A DNA stretch of 64,000 nucleotides from assembly GCF_048544455.1 (NCBI RefSeq), contig NC_133528.1:47638002-47702001 (forward strand), given 5' to 3'. The position numbers and the translations under genes were made by a program. The DNA comes from Silene latifolia. Taxonomy: Eukaryota; Streptophyta; Magnoliopsida; Caryophyllales; Caryophyllaceae. Position 1 is the first letter of the stretch. Each line of letters starts with the position of its first letter. Positions 1-12,421 of the stretch are shown piece by piece. The notes beneath the pieces were generated by a model. That model made no database searches, was not told the DNA's origin, and was given only the letters and a program-made list of their open reading frames with translations.

Positions 1-3000
1 AATGAATGCGATCATGACTTACGTAAATATTAATACTCTATCCAATATTTACATAACAATCTTCAACAATTAAGGTATACTCCTCAATCACATTGAGATG
101 ACATAACCATCATGCCAGCCTTATGCCAACGGCTTTGGCTAGAGGATTAGCAACAGTTGCTTCACTCTAACTTCCATTGCTATTTTTCTTTTGTTCTATG
201 TAATCTTTTCATCACATAGAACCTTTCTGAGTACATGTCTAAACAAGTTTTAGACTCTGGCTCTAAAGCCAGTCAAACACTCCCTCTGTTTTCACGGTCT
301 CTCGGAAGACGATATTCGGCTAACAGAACTACTCTAGTTCCATTAACCTCCGGATATCAACTGTCTCTTATACAACATCGGATGTTGTAATGTACTTAGC
401 TTTCGTTCATGATTTGTGCATATAACACTTATACATACACATCCTTCATATGACATCTTTTATGTATGACTCCTCATACATATATGTATAACTTCTTATA
501 CATACATGTATAACTTCTTATACATATTATTCTTTATGCACATAACTCTTTTACATGTTAATCATTCCTTAACAAGGCCCATAACATCTTATAAGCTTAA
601 GAATGTTATCGTGTAACCTTTTTACACGAAATTCATAAATTCCGCCAAACTACAAGAGTAAATCCTCAGTGCTTCTCAAGTACTCAAGGATGCTCTTGAT
701 AATCATCCAATGACACTCACTAGAAAATGATTGGTAATGACTTCTCATATTCTCAATATGATAAGTCCCGACGAGGGCAGCTTTTAGCATATTTAATAGA
801 TCTTGCAGCGGAAGCTAAAGAGATCATATTGTGTTCAACAACTTGAACGAGTCAAGAATCTTATCACATAAGTCTCTCGACTAAAATTCTAATATCCATG
901 GAGATCTATCTCATTAGATCCGGATATTTAAGATGCGCCATGCTACTCTCAAGTATTCACCCGAGAATATTTCTAGTCACTAATATGTCAAGCACATATT
1001 TGGACTAAGAAACTTCAACTTAGCTCCCACTAAACTCCATGTATCATCATGGTACCTCCACAACTCGAGTAATACCATTCTGATTAATATCATGATTGAA
1101 CCCAAGGTTCCAACTCATTGACGTATATAAGATCACAAAAGGGATCTTTCAAGCATGCTAGGCTTCTTAGCAATGACAAGATCAACAAAACTTCTTCCTT
1201 CATGAGATACATTCAAGGAGAAAGTTTTGTTATCTTTTGCTCAATCCCATCCTCATAAGAGGCTATATTGATAAGAACATACGAATTGATAAAGGCATTT
1301 TGGGTTGTTTCAGACTCTCTGTAACCAACTCAAAACTGAAACATCTTATGTAACCTTTATGACAAGATCAAGGTAACCTAATTTGGTGCAAAGTATTCGC
1401 CCAAAATCAAGTCTCGAAAACATCTCATGTTTCCTTCCTTATTACATCTTGTGCAAGAAGACCAATTCGAATTGCATGGTGTCACGCCATCACATAGAGT
1501 TCATATTATAGAAAAGCCTTTGTTGAGGGTTGAAGATTCGTCACTTTCGAAAAGTCACTTTTTAAAAGTAACGCAATATTATCGCAAAATTATCTCCTTA
1601 TAACCACTGAGCCTCAATAAGGAACGTCTTCTTGCATTGTACTCAGTTTGTGGGTCTTAGACTTCCGCAAGTTCAAAATTTCTCGCACTCCGTCTTTCAG
1701 AAAATGAAAATCTTTCTAGAAAGACAGCATTACGAGCCACAAACTATTTGTTCTCGTGTTGAAGGAGTAAAAACCAAGTGGTTCGATTTTGGATAATCCT
1801 CACAAAAACACAAATTGGTTCTGAACATAAACATTTATGGTCCCAAATGTATAAAAAAGACAAGTTAGGGACCCTCCCTATATATCCATATCTCATATGG
1901 TGTCATTTAGGCTATTATAGTCGGGTTTTAAACTTTTAGTGATAAAATAGCTTACAAAATTGCAAAAAATCTCAAACTATATCTCATAAAGTTCGGTTTA
2001 ACTTCTTGACTACACCATACTCTATGGTGTCCTTAGAAGAAGGCATAGGTGAACTGGTTCACAATCTTCTTAGTAATCATCAAAGTCATTACTTGATATT
2101 ACCCATTTGACCTTCAAAGTCATTACTTTGAAATTTCCAATCAAGATTTTGATCTTGCCGTGCTATTGGTTTACTACTTCATTTTGAAAATATTCCACAT
2201 TTCAAAAATCACTTTTATGTTTTATTAAATAGACACGAAATATTCATATCTACTTAACATTACTGTAAAAGTAACGAAGTATATAAAAGCTACTATTGGC
2301 CTTACACATCCGTATGTATATGGTCAATCACCTCACTATTAGTGTTTCTTTTCTGCAAAAGAAAACATAATATATACACACACACGCCATAAGATTCTCA
2401 ATCAAATGGTTGTACGATGTGCTAATCGTTTATACGTTAAACGAATTTACTTGAGGTTTGATCAATTGGGTTCACCGGATTAGAGACTTTAAAATCTACA
2501 AGATAGTATAATATTTATTTTTCGTGAAGAATGTAAAATTCCTCTAACTTGAGTGGTCTAAACCAACCACCAAGTTATCATAGGAGTAGGTACAATATTT
2601 TGTTTTAAATCACATGAGTGATGCCTTCTACGTATAAACATAGATGATTACATTCTTTTAAAACCAAATTTAGGTACAATTGTCCCTATCGAAATCGTTG
2701 CTACTCTAACACCATTTCGATACAAAAATATCCTATGCTAGACGTCTTACGTTTTATCAATTCATGTAAACTTCTTTACAAAGAAATGACCCATACTTGG
2801 TATCTCATACCAAGATAGTGGAACTTGCCTATCCTTTGAGTAGATGCCTCCTTCAATTTTGTTCTATCACATACATCTAGGGTTGCTTCTTCTTATCTCC
2901 CACTCACTTTTATATTCCTCTTTGCTTCAACAAGCAAAAATGAATCTTAAGAAGACATCTCTTCAAGTCATTCGTGATATTTTATACACTTAGTAAGAGT

Positions 3001-5373
3001 GAATTACTATAAGGTGAGTGCAACAAGTGGCAAAATCTCAACTTCTTGCGAAATTAGACTACCTTACCATTCAATTGTCATCATATTCCTAAACTCTTTA
3101 GCGCATAAATAATCGATTTGGCCTTTCTCGAAGTGAGCCATTTGACGGTATCATATTGGAGTATTCTATATGTTTTTGAAAACTCTTTTTGCAAACTCTT
3201 GAATTACTCTTGAGTAAGTAAAACTAATATCTCATCTTCATGACGGAGGTGTAACTTTCGAAATCAAGACTCTCTTGATAAAATGTGACTCCCTTTTAAA
3301 CTCGTAATAAGAGTTTGCAACATGAAAACCCCTTTTTAATATGTATGGACGTTAAGTTGTAAAATAATCGCAAAAATCATTGTAAGCTTATATGAAGGTG
3401 ATTTGGTAAATCATGTTACCAATCATTGATACAGAATTCCTTCAAAGAAACCGCATTCTATGAAAGAACGTAACGAGTATAATAATAAGTAGAGGATGTA
3501 AGGAGGATGAAGTGCGTGATGTCATAGTAAATACATAAATGAAACAGAATGAAAAATAGGAAAAATTAACATTAAATGTTTTAATTTTACTTGTGAAACA
3601 TCTTTAACAAGTTTTAACATTTATATAATGAACTCCCACTAAATTATATAAATGATTCAAAGACCCAAATTTTAAACAAAAATGAGCATCGCTTGGGCAA
3701 AACATCTCATAATCGTGTAAATTCAGTAAGTCAACGATTGACTAATTCTACCTCTTGAACTCTTGGTTGACGAATTTCCTTAAATCCATCTACTAGTCCC
3801 GGAATAAAAAGACCGTCTTATACCCCGTTGAGTCCAACCAACTTTAGCGCGTGATAACCGATTATCACTCTACTTACCCGAGGTAAAAAGAGAACACCCC
3901 GCTTGGGCGAGCGTGACTCTAATGAACAAGGGATTCATAGGTGTTACTAATTGGTAAGGCTATTCTAAATTTTAGTTATGTGAGAGATCTTGTCAATTTA
4001 GTCATAAATTCCATATAAGTGAACTAAGTCGGCGAATGTAAATGACGTGAATTGACAATTGCGAAAAAAAAATGCATGTGAATGGCGATTTTGGCATGCG
4101 AGAAAAATAAAAGCAAGCAAGCATATGAATAATCCTAGTATAGCCTCCTAGTTAATAAAAACTAGACTATTACATATCGGAAACCAACTCCTTGGTCCCT
4201 TGCCTCTTCATTCCAAAAGTGGCTTCTCCTTGTGGGATTTGGAACACCTTCCCAAATTAGACTTTGTCTCGATGTAAATCCGTCTTTTGGAAACGCCGGT
4301 AAGAATAACTATTACAATTAAATTACATACCTATTCCTATTATACATTAATTAATAAAATAAATAAAACTATTAATTAATTACAAATCGACGTTACGAGA
4401 TCGTATTTAAATTACAAACAAATCGCTATTCCCATTCATTTCGGGTAATAACGATTAAAATAAACTAGGCCATACTAGGTACAACAAAATAAATACTTTA
4501 AATAAAAGACAATCATTCATTCAACATAAATAAATATGCTTAAAATGCTATAAAATGATGCCAAAATCGCCCTATCTTACAATCGTTGGTATCCATCTCG
4601 GTTTTGTGGATTTAATCGATTTTTAACTTGTAAAAATCAATAATCAACACTTAAATCTCATTTAAGTCCAACCTAATTGTCCAAACTATTTCGGACCTCA
4701 AAATTAGTCCTCACTAATTTGATGATGAATAATTAGTTTGATTTGGTGATATTTTGCTAATTTAATCGGTAAAATCATAACTTTTAAGTAATAAATCCAA
4801 AATAATTGAAAATATTACCTAAAAATTGAAACAAAAAATTTTGAGTATTCTAGAACACTCCCAAGAGCACAAAAAAGTCAGAAAAATTGCCCAAAAATTT
4901 TGGATAAAATTTATGAAGAAAAAGATCGATATTTATCAAGGGCGGGAACAAATGTTTCAAATATATGATTAATTAAATTCACTTTTATCGACTTTTATCT
5001 CATAAAATCAATAAACACGAAAAACTTCAAACCAACCTTCGAAATTTTATATACAATCTGTAGAAAATATGCATGAAACACCATAAAAGTTTCATGACCC
5101 GAATCAATATTTAACTATTATTAGTTAATTCTTAACCAAAATACGACATTTTTGACTCGATTTTCTACCAAAATCCATTAAAATCAGCAAAATAACTTCA
5201 CAAATCACCAAACTTTACCACAAACCTTTTGAGATCAGTAGGTATACATGTCCAAAAATTTTCGTGCTAAAACCACTTCTAACACAATTTTTGAGTTTAC
5301 CAAATTATCTCATAATTTGTTTAATATGCTTAAAATCAACATGCAAATTACAAGCCTAAGCTCTGATACCACT
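1..5373 (-). mobile_element. Decayed Ty1/Copia internal region (leader to RNase H), cut by window edge
   Basis: This is the internal region of a Copia retrotransposon read on the minus strand, starting at the PBS near 5371 and running off the left edge. No long ORF survives. Short conserved blocks can still be read on the minus strand. Near 1740-1655 there is an integrase C-terminal block of the ARNAVFLE type. Near 716-650 there is the RT block HWMIIKSILEYLRSTED, matching the usual Copia HWxxxKxILxYLRxTxD. Near 150-100 there is VANPLAK, like the RNase H tail VADPLTK. About 1.2 kb inside the PBS, the stretch around 4150-4210 matches 20490-20570 in reverse complement, so it belongs to the same family as the plus-strand copy at 13843. 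The coding part is pseudogenic, with many stops and frameshifts. The lineage within Copia is not certain. Confidence 0.75.
5361..5371 (-). other. Primer-binding site (tRNA-Met type) of the minus-strand Copia
   Basis: The minus strand reads TGGTATCAGAG two bases inside the LTR terminus. This is the standard initiator-tRNA-Met complementary PBS of plant Copia elements. It fixes the orientation of the element and the inner edge of its 5' LTR. Confidence 0.85.
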
Positions 5374-6627
5374 TGAAAGATCATAGATACTAATTAGACT
5401 CTCTAATTAAAAATTAAATTATCTCATAATTTGTGTTTATGTGATCTATGTAACATGCATGCAATATAAAAGAATATTAATATAAAAGATGAGGAAAATA
5501 ATTTTCCTTACATTGAGAAATGGTAGTATTTGGGCACAACCAAGATCACCCATCTTGGTTGTTCTTGAGCTATTCATATTGGCAAGATCCTTCTAGAATC
5601 CAAGTCTCCAAAAGAGAAGACCTCCTTACATGATGCACCGAAGAACTTACCCAAAACCTTACAAATATTAACTAGATATTATGTAAGATTACCATTGAAA
5701 ATAATACTAACACTTAGTAAAAATATTAGATTTATAATACTAACTCTTAGTATGTGATTTCTAATATTTTTGGTTTTTAGAGAGATATGAACACAAGAAT
5801 TTTCCACATGCAAAAGTTGTGTAAAAAATAAACAACACTAGTGTTGTATTCATAGAGTAGGACGGTTGGTGGAGGAGAAAGTGAAGTGTTTTTCTTTCTT
5901 ATTTTATTCCACCCAATACTCATGGGTATGGGTAAGAGCAAAAGTACAATGAGAAGTGCACCCAATAGAATTCATGCATTAGTAATAATTGTGTCTAACA
6001 ACACACAATCACACTACCATTTACACGGTCCAAATGACCCATTTACGAGTCCATTTTGGTTCTTATATTTGACGTACAAATATGTGTAATTTTATTTAAA
6101 CATCGATTTATGTTTAAATACTTCCCAATTGATTCGTCTAAAACACTCCGTAAATATACGTGTACAGCTACACATATATTTTACGTACCAATACTAATCA
6201 CATTAGTCTATTAGTACCAATCTTAACAATTAACTGCTTAATTATTAATTCCCGTCTCAAATAATTTATTATTCAATTATCGCATAATTAAATAATAATT
6301 TCTGCACCTCGAGTTCACAACTCGATATCTCTCTAAATTAATTAATCAATCGACTAACTTTTTAGTCTATTTATCAAGGGACTAATTTAAACTGTATCTA
6401 ATACAATTAATTAGCTTTCATGTTGGGGCTCGTTCCTTTAGGTGTGACTGAAAGGGATCAGCTGAACACCGCCGTCTCACGACAGTAACGTCAAACCCAA
6501 GTTGGCCAACCGTTACTGATATACGTTGATCAGCTGACTAGTATTGCCAATGAATATCCCATGCATATTCCTTAATGAGTTTTAATAATATTATCATGCA
6601 CTATCGTAGAGGACAAAAACTCCAACA
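5374..6627 (-). mobile_element. 5' LTR of the minus-strand Copia element
   Basis: A 1254-bp LTR with TG...CA ends. On the minus strand it starts TGTTGGAG and ends next to the PBS. Its first 200 bp align by eye with the start of the plus-strand LTR at 13843, including the shared blocks around TTTGACGTTACTGTCGTGAGACGG (here) and its counterpart near 13972-13992, so the two are the same family. The two short ORFs inside (5777-6089) are chance frames in LTR sequence. The expected target-site copy on the right would be tatgg (6628-6632); the other copy lies outside the window. Confidence 0.8.
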
Positions 6628-6945
6628 TATGGGTATCTACAGAGCCCCCAATTTGACCTAGGCTTGGACAAGGCGAAAGTCAAAGTATACCGAGGTCCCT
6701 CTCGACCTGAGGATTCCGCGGGTCGTTTAGAGTCCATTAGACTTGCGTATGTAAGCTCGCTAGCCATAAGAAGATATCATACCTGAAACTTTGTTGGAGC
6801 TTGCTTCTTGCTTCTGTTGAATCAAATCATCATCATTGGTCGTCGACCCGTAAACTTTCATATATGGTGGATTGAGCCTTATCCTTAGGCGTCTACGTAT
6901 CCGTTGTAACGGAATCAAACCCGCATCGTAGTTCAGCAAACATTG

Positions 6946-7083
6946 GCATTCTGCTGAGTGACTTTACCCAAATACTGCTGGTATGCATTCTGCTAACTAT
7001 ACCCAAATGTTGCTGGTATGCATTCTGCTAAATATAGCCAAATGCTGCTGGTATGCATTCTATTAACTCTACCCAAAAGGTAG
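6946..7083. repeat. Tandem repeat, four units of about 35 bp
   Basis: Four successive units start with gcattctgct or gcattctatt at 6946, 6985, 7020 and 7055, giving periods of 39, 35 and 35 bp. Each contains a shared acccaaat...gctggtat block. They lie in the 3' region of the Tat element, where such tandem repeats are common. Confidence 0.85.
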
Positions 7084-7540
7084 CTTTCTGAAAGGAGGTT
7101 GCCGTCATAATTTTGAGATACTTCTCCCATACTTTCACCCGCTAGAGTTATCAGTTTTCATCATCATAACTTGCTTAGGCTGTAATTCCTGGTGCCCAAC
7201 TTTGAGCAGTATTGTTGTAATATCGCTGGTTGTATTCCGCTGGGGAACATTTTCGTCTTAGTAACCTGACACGGATTACTTTTACTTGGTGGAGACTTCT
7301 CCGTACATCATTGTGGCGGTCTCTGGAGCTTGGAAAGCGAACAAAGCCCTTAGTTGCATTGGGTCTAAAGTTTCTGACTTTAGGGTGACTGGCTGAAGCG
7401 TACCTGCTTAAAATTGGACATATATCATAACAGAAATCACATAATGCTATTCCGAACTTTCGGAAATCATAGCTCAGACATGGAAGGGCTCAAGGCCCGA
7501 ACTAAAATATTGGGTTTCTAACCCGATTTGCACGTGGAAA

Positions 7541-7690
7541 GGGACTTCGCCCGGAATCATTACTTCATTTTGAAAATGGGCTTCACCCGGAATATACATT
7601 TGAAAATGGGCTGCGCCCGTAGCTCAAGTTTCACTTTGAAGATGGGCTTCACCCGGGATCATTTTATTTTGAAGATGGGCTTCACCCGGG
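7541..7690. repeat. Tandem array of GGGCTTCRCCCGG hairpin-like motif
   Basis: The core ggg(a)cttc(g/a)cccgg occurs at 7541, 7578, 7608 (variant ctgcg), 7644 and 7677, spaced 30-37 bp, mostly preceded by ttgaaRat. GGGC and GCCC can pair over a three-base loop in the versions with cttcg. Two more copies lie on the far side of the antisense ORF (9823 and 9852). The short frames read through this region are repeats, not genes. Confidence 0.8.
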
Positions 7691-8100
7691 ACATTTCAAA
7701 TTTCATTGGAAAACGATGAGTAAATATGTTTCGAGTTTCTGACTCGGGGGTTGACCCGTAAATGACATGGGCAAGATATAACCCGTAAAAAGAAACTGTA
7801 AGCGTGTATGGGTTCTTTTTTAATTCGAGTATGGACTCGCTGGGGATAAAAAAATGTTGATTGGTCATTCTGGCCCGCGAAAGATAAGTAAAGCCCGTGA
7901 CAACGAACTTTTGGTGCAACAAGTGATAAAGGGATGTAAGGAAAACCCGGAGGCCCGTGTCCCAAGGCTTCGGTCGAACAACTTATGTGGCAAGCAAGGA
8001 CTTTCCTAAAACCCTTGGAATTCTCTCCTTGTTTTTCATATATAAGGAGATCATGTTAGGAGGTAAATCATGACTTCTCTTCTTTTCTTCACAAAAAATT

Positions 8101-9756
8101 TTGTTAAGCATGAATTCTCTTCGAAAAACCATGTCATCGTGGGCTTCTGATTTCAAAGGATTAGATTCTCAAATACTTGTTGATACGGGATTAAAACAAT
8201 TAGTCCCGTTAAGGCACGTCTTGCCCGAAACTGTCTTTCTTGATGAATGCGTAAAATTTTGGGACCTTACCCATCATGTTTTTGCTTTTACGGAAGGAGA
8301 TATTAGTCCCTTTTCAGAAGAAATTGACATTGTAGGAGGTTGAAAGATTCAGCTGACTCCCGTTATTCCCGACTTTCAGGGAGGATGGGCTAACAAGTAT
8401 TGTGATTTCCTTGGTTTGTCACGTGATGAGGCACGTGCCTTTGTTGACGGGGAACGAGTAAACTTACTCGCTATTGCTCAGAAGTTTGGTCGTGCTGACG
8501 ACCCATTCATACCTGAGGCGTTCCGTCGTAGGGCTTTTGGATTGATTATGCTTCATCTTTATGCTTTTGAAGGGCATGTTGAGGTACCAACTTGTCATGG
8601 TAAATCAAAGTTCATTCGGATTGTTGAACAAATGGAGCAACGTAGGAGCCCGGCTTGGCTCATTCTTGCTGAAATCATTGGTGGGTTAGACGCTCGAAAG
8701 GCCAACCCGAACCTTGCTTATACTGGATCAACCCGTCTTCTACAGGTATGTCTTTTTTTTTTTCTTCTTTTCCGTTTTTCTTCTTTTTCCGTTTTTTTCT
8801 TCTTTTTTTTGTCTTTTTTTCTTTTTCGTTTTATTTTTTTTTTTTTTTTTTGCCCACCTCCTTTCTTTTCAGTGGGTTTTGACGTCATTTCGTGTATTCT
8901 AATTCGCTTTCGGTCCTTTTCACAGATTTGGCTATGTGAGAGACTCGAGTTAGTTGATCCACCAAAAGTTCCGGGTGCATATGAAGTGAGAAGCTTCACT
9001 TCTGGTCATCGTCAATTTTCTACTGGGAAGAAGGAGCCTTTCTGGCGACAGCGGCTTTCTGCCAATGCTGGTTTACATGTTAGATGGGCTTTACCCTGGC
9101 TTCGCCTTACTGCAGTTACTGGTTTGTCTGAAACTGATAGAACCAGACATCTCACTCTTTTGGGCTTGGACTGGTCCACCCATATCTGTCCGGACCGTGT
9201 TCTTCGAATGGTCGGTCGTTGGGAATGCATTCCTGCTATTGAGCCTGTTCGCGGCCAAGTTCAATGAGTGACTCTCGCGAGGTGTAATACATGGTTAGAG
9301 TCCTGGACTCGGAGAACTATTTGGCATATTTATGAGCCAGTTGCTTCTACTTGGGTGTCACCCTCTTATTTGCAGTGGACTATTGAACCTTCTTTCAAGG
9401 CCCAGAGAAAAATTTACGAGGATGAAGCTGTTGATTACAAATACCACAAGAGATGGGAGAAGAACCAAGAATTCTTTACTAGGACGACTCCGACTTCATA
9501 TAGGCCCGAAACAGAGACTGACTCAACTCTTAGGACTGGCTCTTTTGCTTCAGATGTCTGGAAGAGGATAGGTCTGAGAAATGAAAGTGGGCTGACCTTT
9601 GCAGAGAGACTTGGTCCTCGACCTAGTGTGAAAGACAAACTGGGCCCTTGGGAAGAGTTGACGATTCCTCCGAAGAAAAGAGCCCGAGTGATGATGGGTG
9701 AGACTTCGTCTGGTCGTGATGGGGCATGTGGCCCGGCTAAGGGTAGCAAAGAGTAG
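8101..9756 (+). pseudogene. Antisense extra ORF of the Tat element, plant-mobile-domain-like
   Basis: One reading frame runs from ATG 8101 to TAG 9754-9756, opposite in strand to the element's pol genes, broken only by TGA at 8341 and TGA at 9265. A 180-bp stretch (8746-8925) looks like an intron; removing it joins ...RLLQ to IWLCERLEL in phase. Visible blocks are an N-terminal part with WASDFKGL, a middle part with LGLSRDEARAFVDG, RRRAFGLIMLHLYAFE and WLILAEIIGGLD, then IWLCERLELV, a WALPWLR block and a C-terminal charged tail ending KKRARV. The pattern resembles the large family of plant-mobile-domain or DUF7745-like proteins often found with retrotransposons; I infer this from memory of the pattern, not a search. 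Its function is unknown. Both stops are one transition away from sense codons (for example CGA or TGG), so the break is recent-looking. Antisense ORFs are known in Tat-lineage elements. Confidence 0.6.
8746..8925 (+). other. Probable intron in the antisense ORF
   Basis: The donor is CAG|GTATG and the acceptor is TTTTCACAG|AT, with a very T-rich tract (8750-8870) before it. The length is 180 bp, a multiple of three with no stop, so the ORF reads through. The translation of the tract is a run of Phe and Leu unlike the flanks. The flanking frame is the same and the junction Q|I falls at a codon boundary (phase 0). Confidence 0.75.
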
Positions 9757-9822
9757 TGTTTGACATTACCATATATTGTTACTATTACTGTTTGTGTGCT
9801 TTCCTTTTTAGTTTTGTGTGAT

Positions 9823-9866
9823 GGGCTTTGCCCGGAATAAAATATTGTAACGGGCTTCGCCCGGAA
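9823..9866. repeat. Two further GGGCTTYGCCCGGAAT motifs after the antisense ORF
   Basis: gggctttgcccggaat (9823) and gggcttcgcccggaat (9852) match the array at 7541-7690, so the motif brackets the antisense ORF on both sides. From 9867 to about 10129 I see only AT-rich sequence with no coding signal. Confidence 0.75.
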
Positions 9867-10129
9867 TTTAAAATAAATAGAAACTTATTATTTATTTGAA
9901 ATCCCCAGTTTTTGCATCAAAAAATTTCATTTTTGTTTTACATATTTTGGTTGTGCTCTTAACTAAGAGTTGCCTATGTATCTGCTTTGCAACAGAATCA
10001 AACCAAGTCCGTAGTTCTCACATAAAATATTTCATGCAGTGTAAACAACTCACAACTTATTCTAAAAACATCTGCAATTCAAAAATTATTTCATAACAAT
10101 TGAGAATGAGGTCGTCAAGTGTAGTATTT

Positions 10130-11183
10130 CTTCAGTTGGTCCAAACTCGTAGGATTTATGAAGTCATTCCCATCCAAATTTGTTAATCGAACAACGCCTT
10201 CCGACAAAATCTTCTTTACCAAATAAGGGCCTGCCTAGCTAATTTAGTTTGAACTTACCCCTCGGGTCAATTGGTAACAAAGCTCTAACTGATTTGAGAA
10301 CCAGATCTCCCTCACTAATTCCCCTCGGTTTCACCTTTTTTGTTGAAATCTCTCTCCATCCTTTTCTGGTAGAGTTGGACATGGTACAATGCATTCAAAC
10401 GCCACTCGTAGAGCATGACTAGTGAATCATATCTTGCTTGAACCCAATCTGCTTTAGAAACCTGCCTTTATAGGAGGATCCTTAGGTATGGTACTTCTAA
10501 CTCAACTGGTTGGACCGCCTCCATTCCATATACCAAGTAATACGGGGTTGCTCCCGTGGCTGTTCTAATTGAAGTTCTATACCCCCATAATGCAAAGGGT
10601 ATCTTTTCTGGCCATTCTTTATAGTTGTCAGACATCTTCCTTAAAATGGATGTAACTGTCTTATTAGCAGCCTCTACTGCACCATTGTCTGTGGCCGGTA
10701 TGGTGATGACTTGTGATGTTTGATTTTTTACTTTTCAAGTATAACCTCGGTCTCAGCTTGGAAATGAGTTACATGATCACTGATGAACTCATGTGGTACT
10801 CCGTACCGGCAAATGATGTCATTCTGAATGAACTGTGCTACTTGCTTCGCTTTTAGCACATTATAAGAATTATCCTCTACCAACTTCGTGAAGTAGTCAA
10901 TTGCAACAAGAATAAAACAATGCCCTCCAGTTCCTGAAAGGTGTACTTTTCCAATGATGTTGATTCCCCAGGTTGAAAATAGCCAAGATGACGTCATGGT
11001 GTATAACATGGAAGGTGCCACATGCTGTACATTTGCGAATATCTGACAATTGTGACAGTGCCTGACATATTTGCAACAATCCATTTCCATCGTTGTCCAA
11101 TAATAACCAAGTCTTATGATTTTTCGGACAAACATATGGGCATTCATGTGTGGCCCACACTCAACGACGTGGACTTCTTCCAT
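10130..11183 (-). pseudogene. Integrase remnant of the Tat-type element
   Basis: The open part (11183-10728) shows the zinc-finger half CKYVRHCHNCQ and the core blocks FILVAIDYFTK and RYGVPHEFISD. Farther along, in broken frames (about 10640-10440), YGMEAVQPVELEVP and ALWGYRTS can be read, the usual C-terminal half of plant Gypsy integrases. The first catalytic Asp, normally in WGMD(V/I)IGP, is Asn here (WGINIIG), and the block after the second Asp reads SDHV instead of SDNG. An active integrase is therefore very unlikely. It lies downstream of RNase H on the same strand, the normal Gypsy order. Confidence 0.8.
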
Positions 11184-11213
11184 AACCTTTTCAGCTGTCG
11201 GTTTATCGACGCA

Positions 11214-12236
11214 TCACAACAAAACACCCTGAGCCGTCTTATTGTATAATTTCCCGTCATCGCTATTAATTAATTGGGCGGATAACATTCGTAGAGCACG
11301 TTTTCTACACGTGACAAGGTCGGGAGGATACTCTCCTGTTTCCTTGAATTTAAAAATGGTTGTGTACCAGGGTTTGGTTTCACCTTCCTCGTTAGCGTTG
11401 ATTACATTCATATAGGCGGGTGACGATCTTCGTTCGACACATATTGACATACTGTCTATGTGGTCGGGAATGTTGATCAAGGCTTCTAACTTGGACAATG
11501 CATCTGCAAATTGGTTTTCCTCTCTCGGGAAGTGAACATATCGAATATCCAATTCATCAATTTTGATTTGATATAGAGCCAAACTTTGGCTCCTAATTTT
11601 CCATGACCCACCCACTTGATTGATCACAAGGGACGAGTCTCCATGAACTAACAACTTCTTCACACCCAAGTCTAGAGCACTGCGTAAACCAAGCAAACAT
11701 GCTTCATATTCAGCGGCGTTGTTTGTGACATTGAAATCCAGTTTGATGGACACGGGCACGTGTTTACCCGTTGGCGAGATAAGAAGTATGCCCACTCCAT
11801 ATCCCATATAGTTTGATGCTCCATCGAGATACAAATCCCATATGTCATTCTCGACGTGTACCACGTTTTCATCGGGAAATGACCAAGTGTTAATGACATC
11901 TGTTTCTTCGATTGGATTCTCGGCGAGGAAATCGGCGACTGCCCTTCCCTTGATTACTTTAAAAGGTAAATATTTGAGATCGAACTCTGATAACATGAGA
12001 GTCCATCTCGACATTCTTCCATTCAGCAGTGGTTTTTCAAACAAGTACTTGATCAGATCCATTTTTGAGTAGAGACTCACACTGTAGCTAAGCATGTAAT
12101 GTTGTAATTTCTTTGTTGCCCAGACTAGGGCCAGACACGTCTTTTCAAGAGGTGTGTACTTTACTTCACAGTCTAAGAACTTTTTAATGATGTAGTAAAT
12201 AGCTCTTTCTTCTTTGTCCACTGTTTGGGCTAACAT
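11214..12236 (-). pseudogene. RNase H plus archaeal-type second RNase H, Tat-type
   Basis: This 340-residue frame begins in the retroviral-like RNase H (KKFLDCEVKYTPLEKTCLAL, AVADFLAENP) and continues into a second RNase H with YLDGASNYMGYGVGI, NNAAEYEA, HGDSSLVINQV and EENQFADALSKL. This second domain is the archaeal-type RNase H that defines the Tat lineage; its acidic positions (YLDG, AAEYE, HGDSS, FADAL) are all present. The frame stops before integrase and is separated from RT (12422-13260) by a short broken stretch. It would act on the RNA strand of the RNA/DNA hybrid in reverse transcription. It is a fragment of a polyprotein, not a free gene. Confidence 0.85.
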
Positions 12237-12421
12237 AGCCTCATTGCCGTATCCGTAACAGTTAGATATAGCGATAACGACAGCCCGACTACTGGTGGGC
12301 TCAAAACTGGTGGAGAAGACAACACTTCTTTTACATTATCGAATGCGACACTGGTCATCCCACATAACATGTTCTCCGACCTTCAGTTTCTTAAAGATCG
12401 TCTCGCAAATCATCGTCATCT

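Noticed and set aside
5358-5372. tRNA-Met gene fragment
   Set aside because: Only the 11-12 bases of a retrotransposon PBS match; no tRNA fold.
8714-8999. Phe-rich and Lys-rich short ORFs
   Set aside because: They read the T-rich intron of the antisense ORF.
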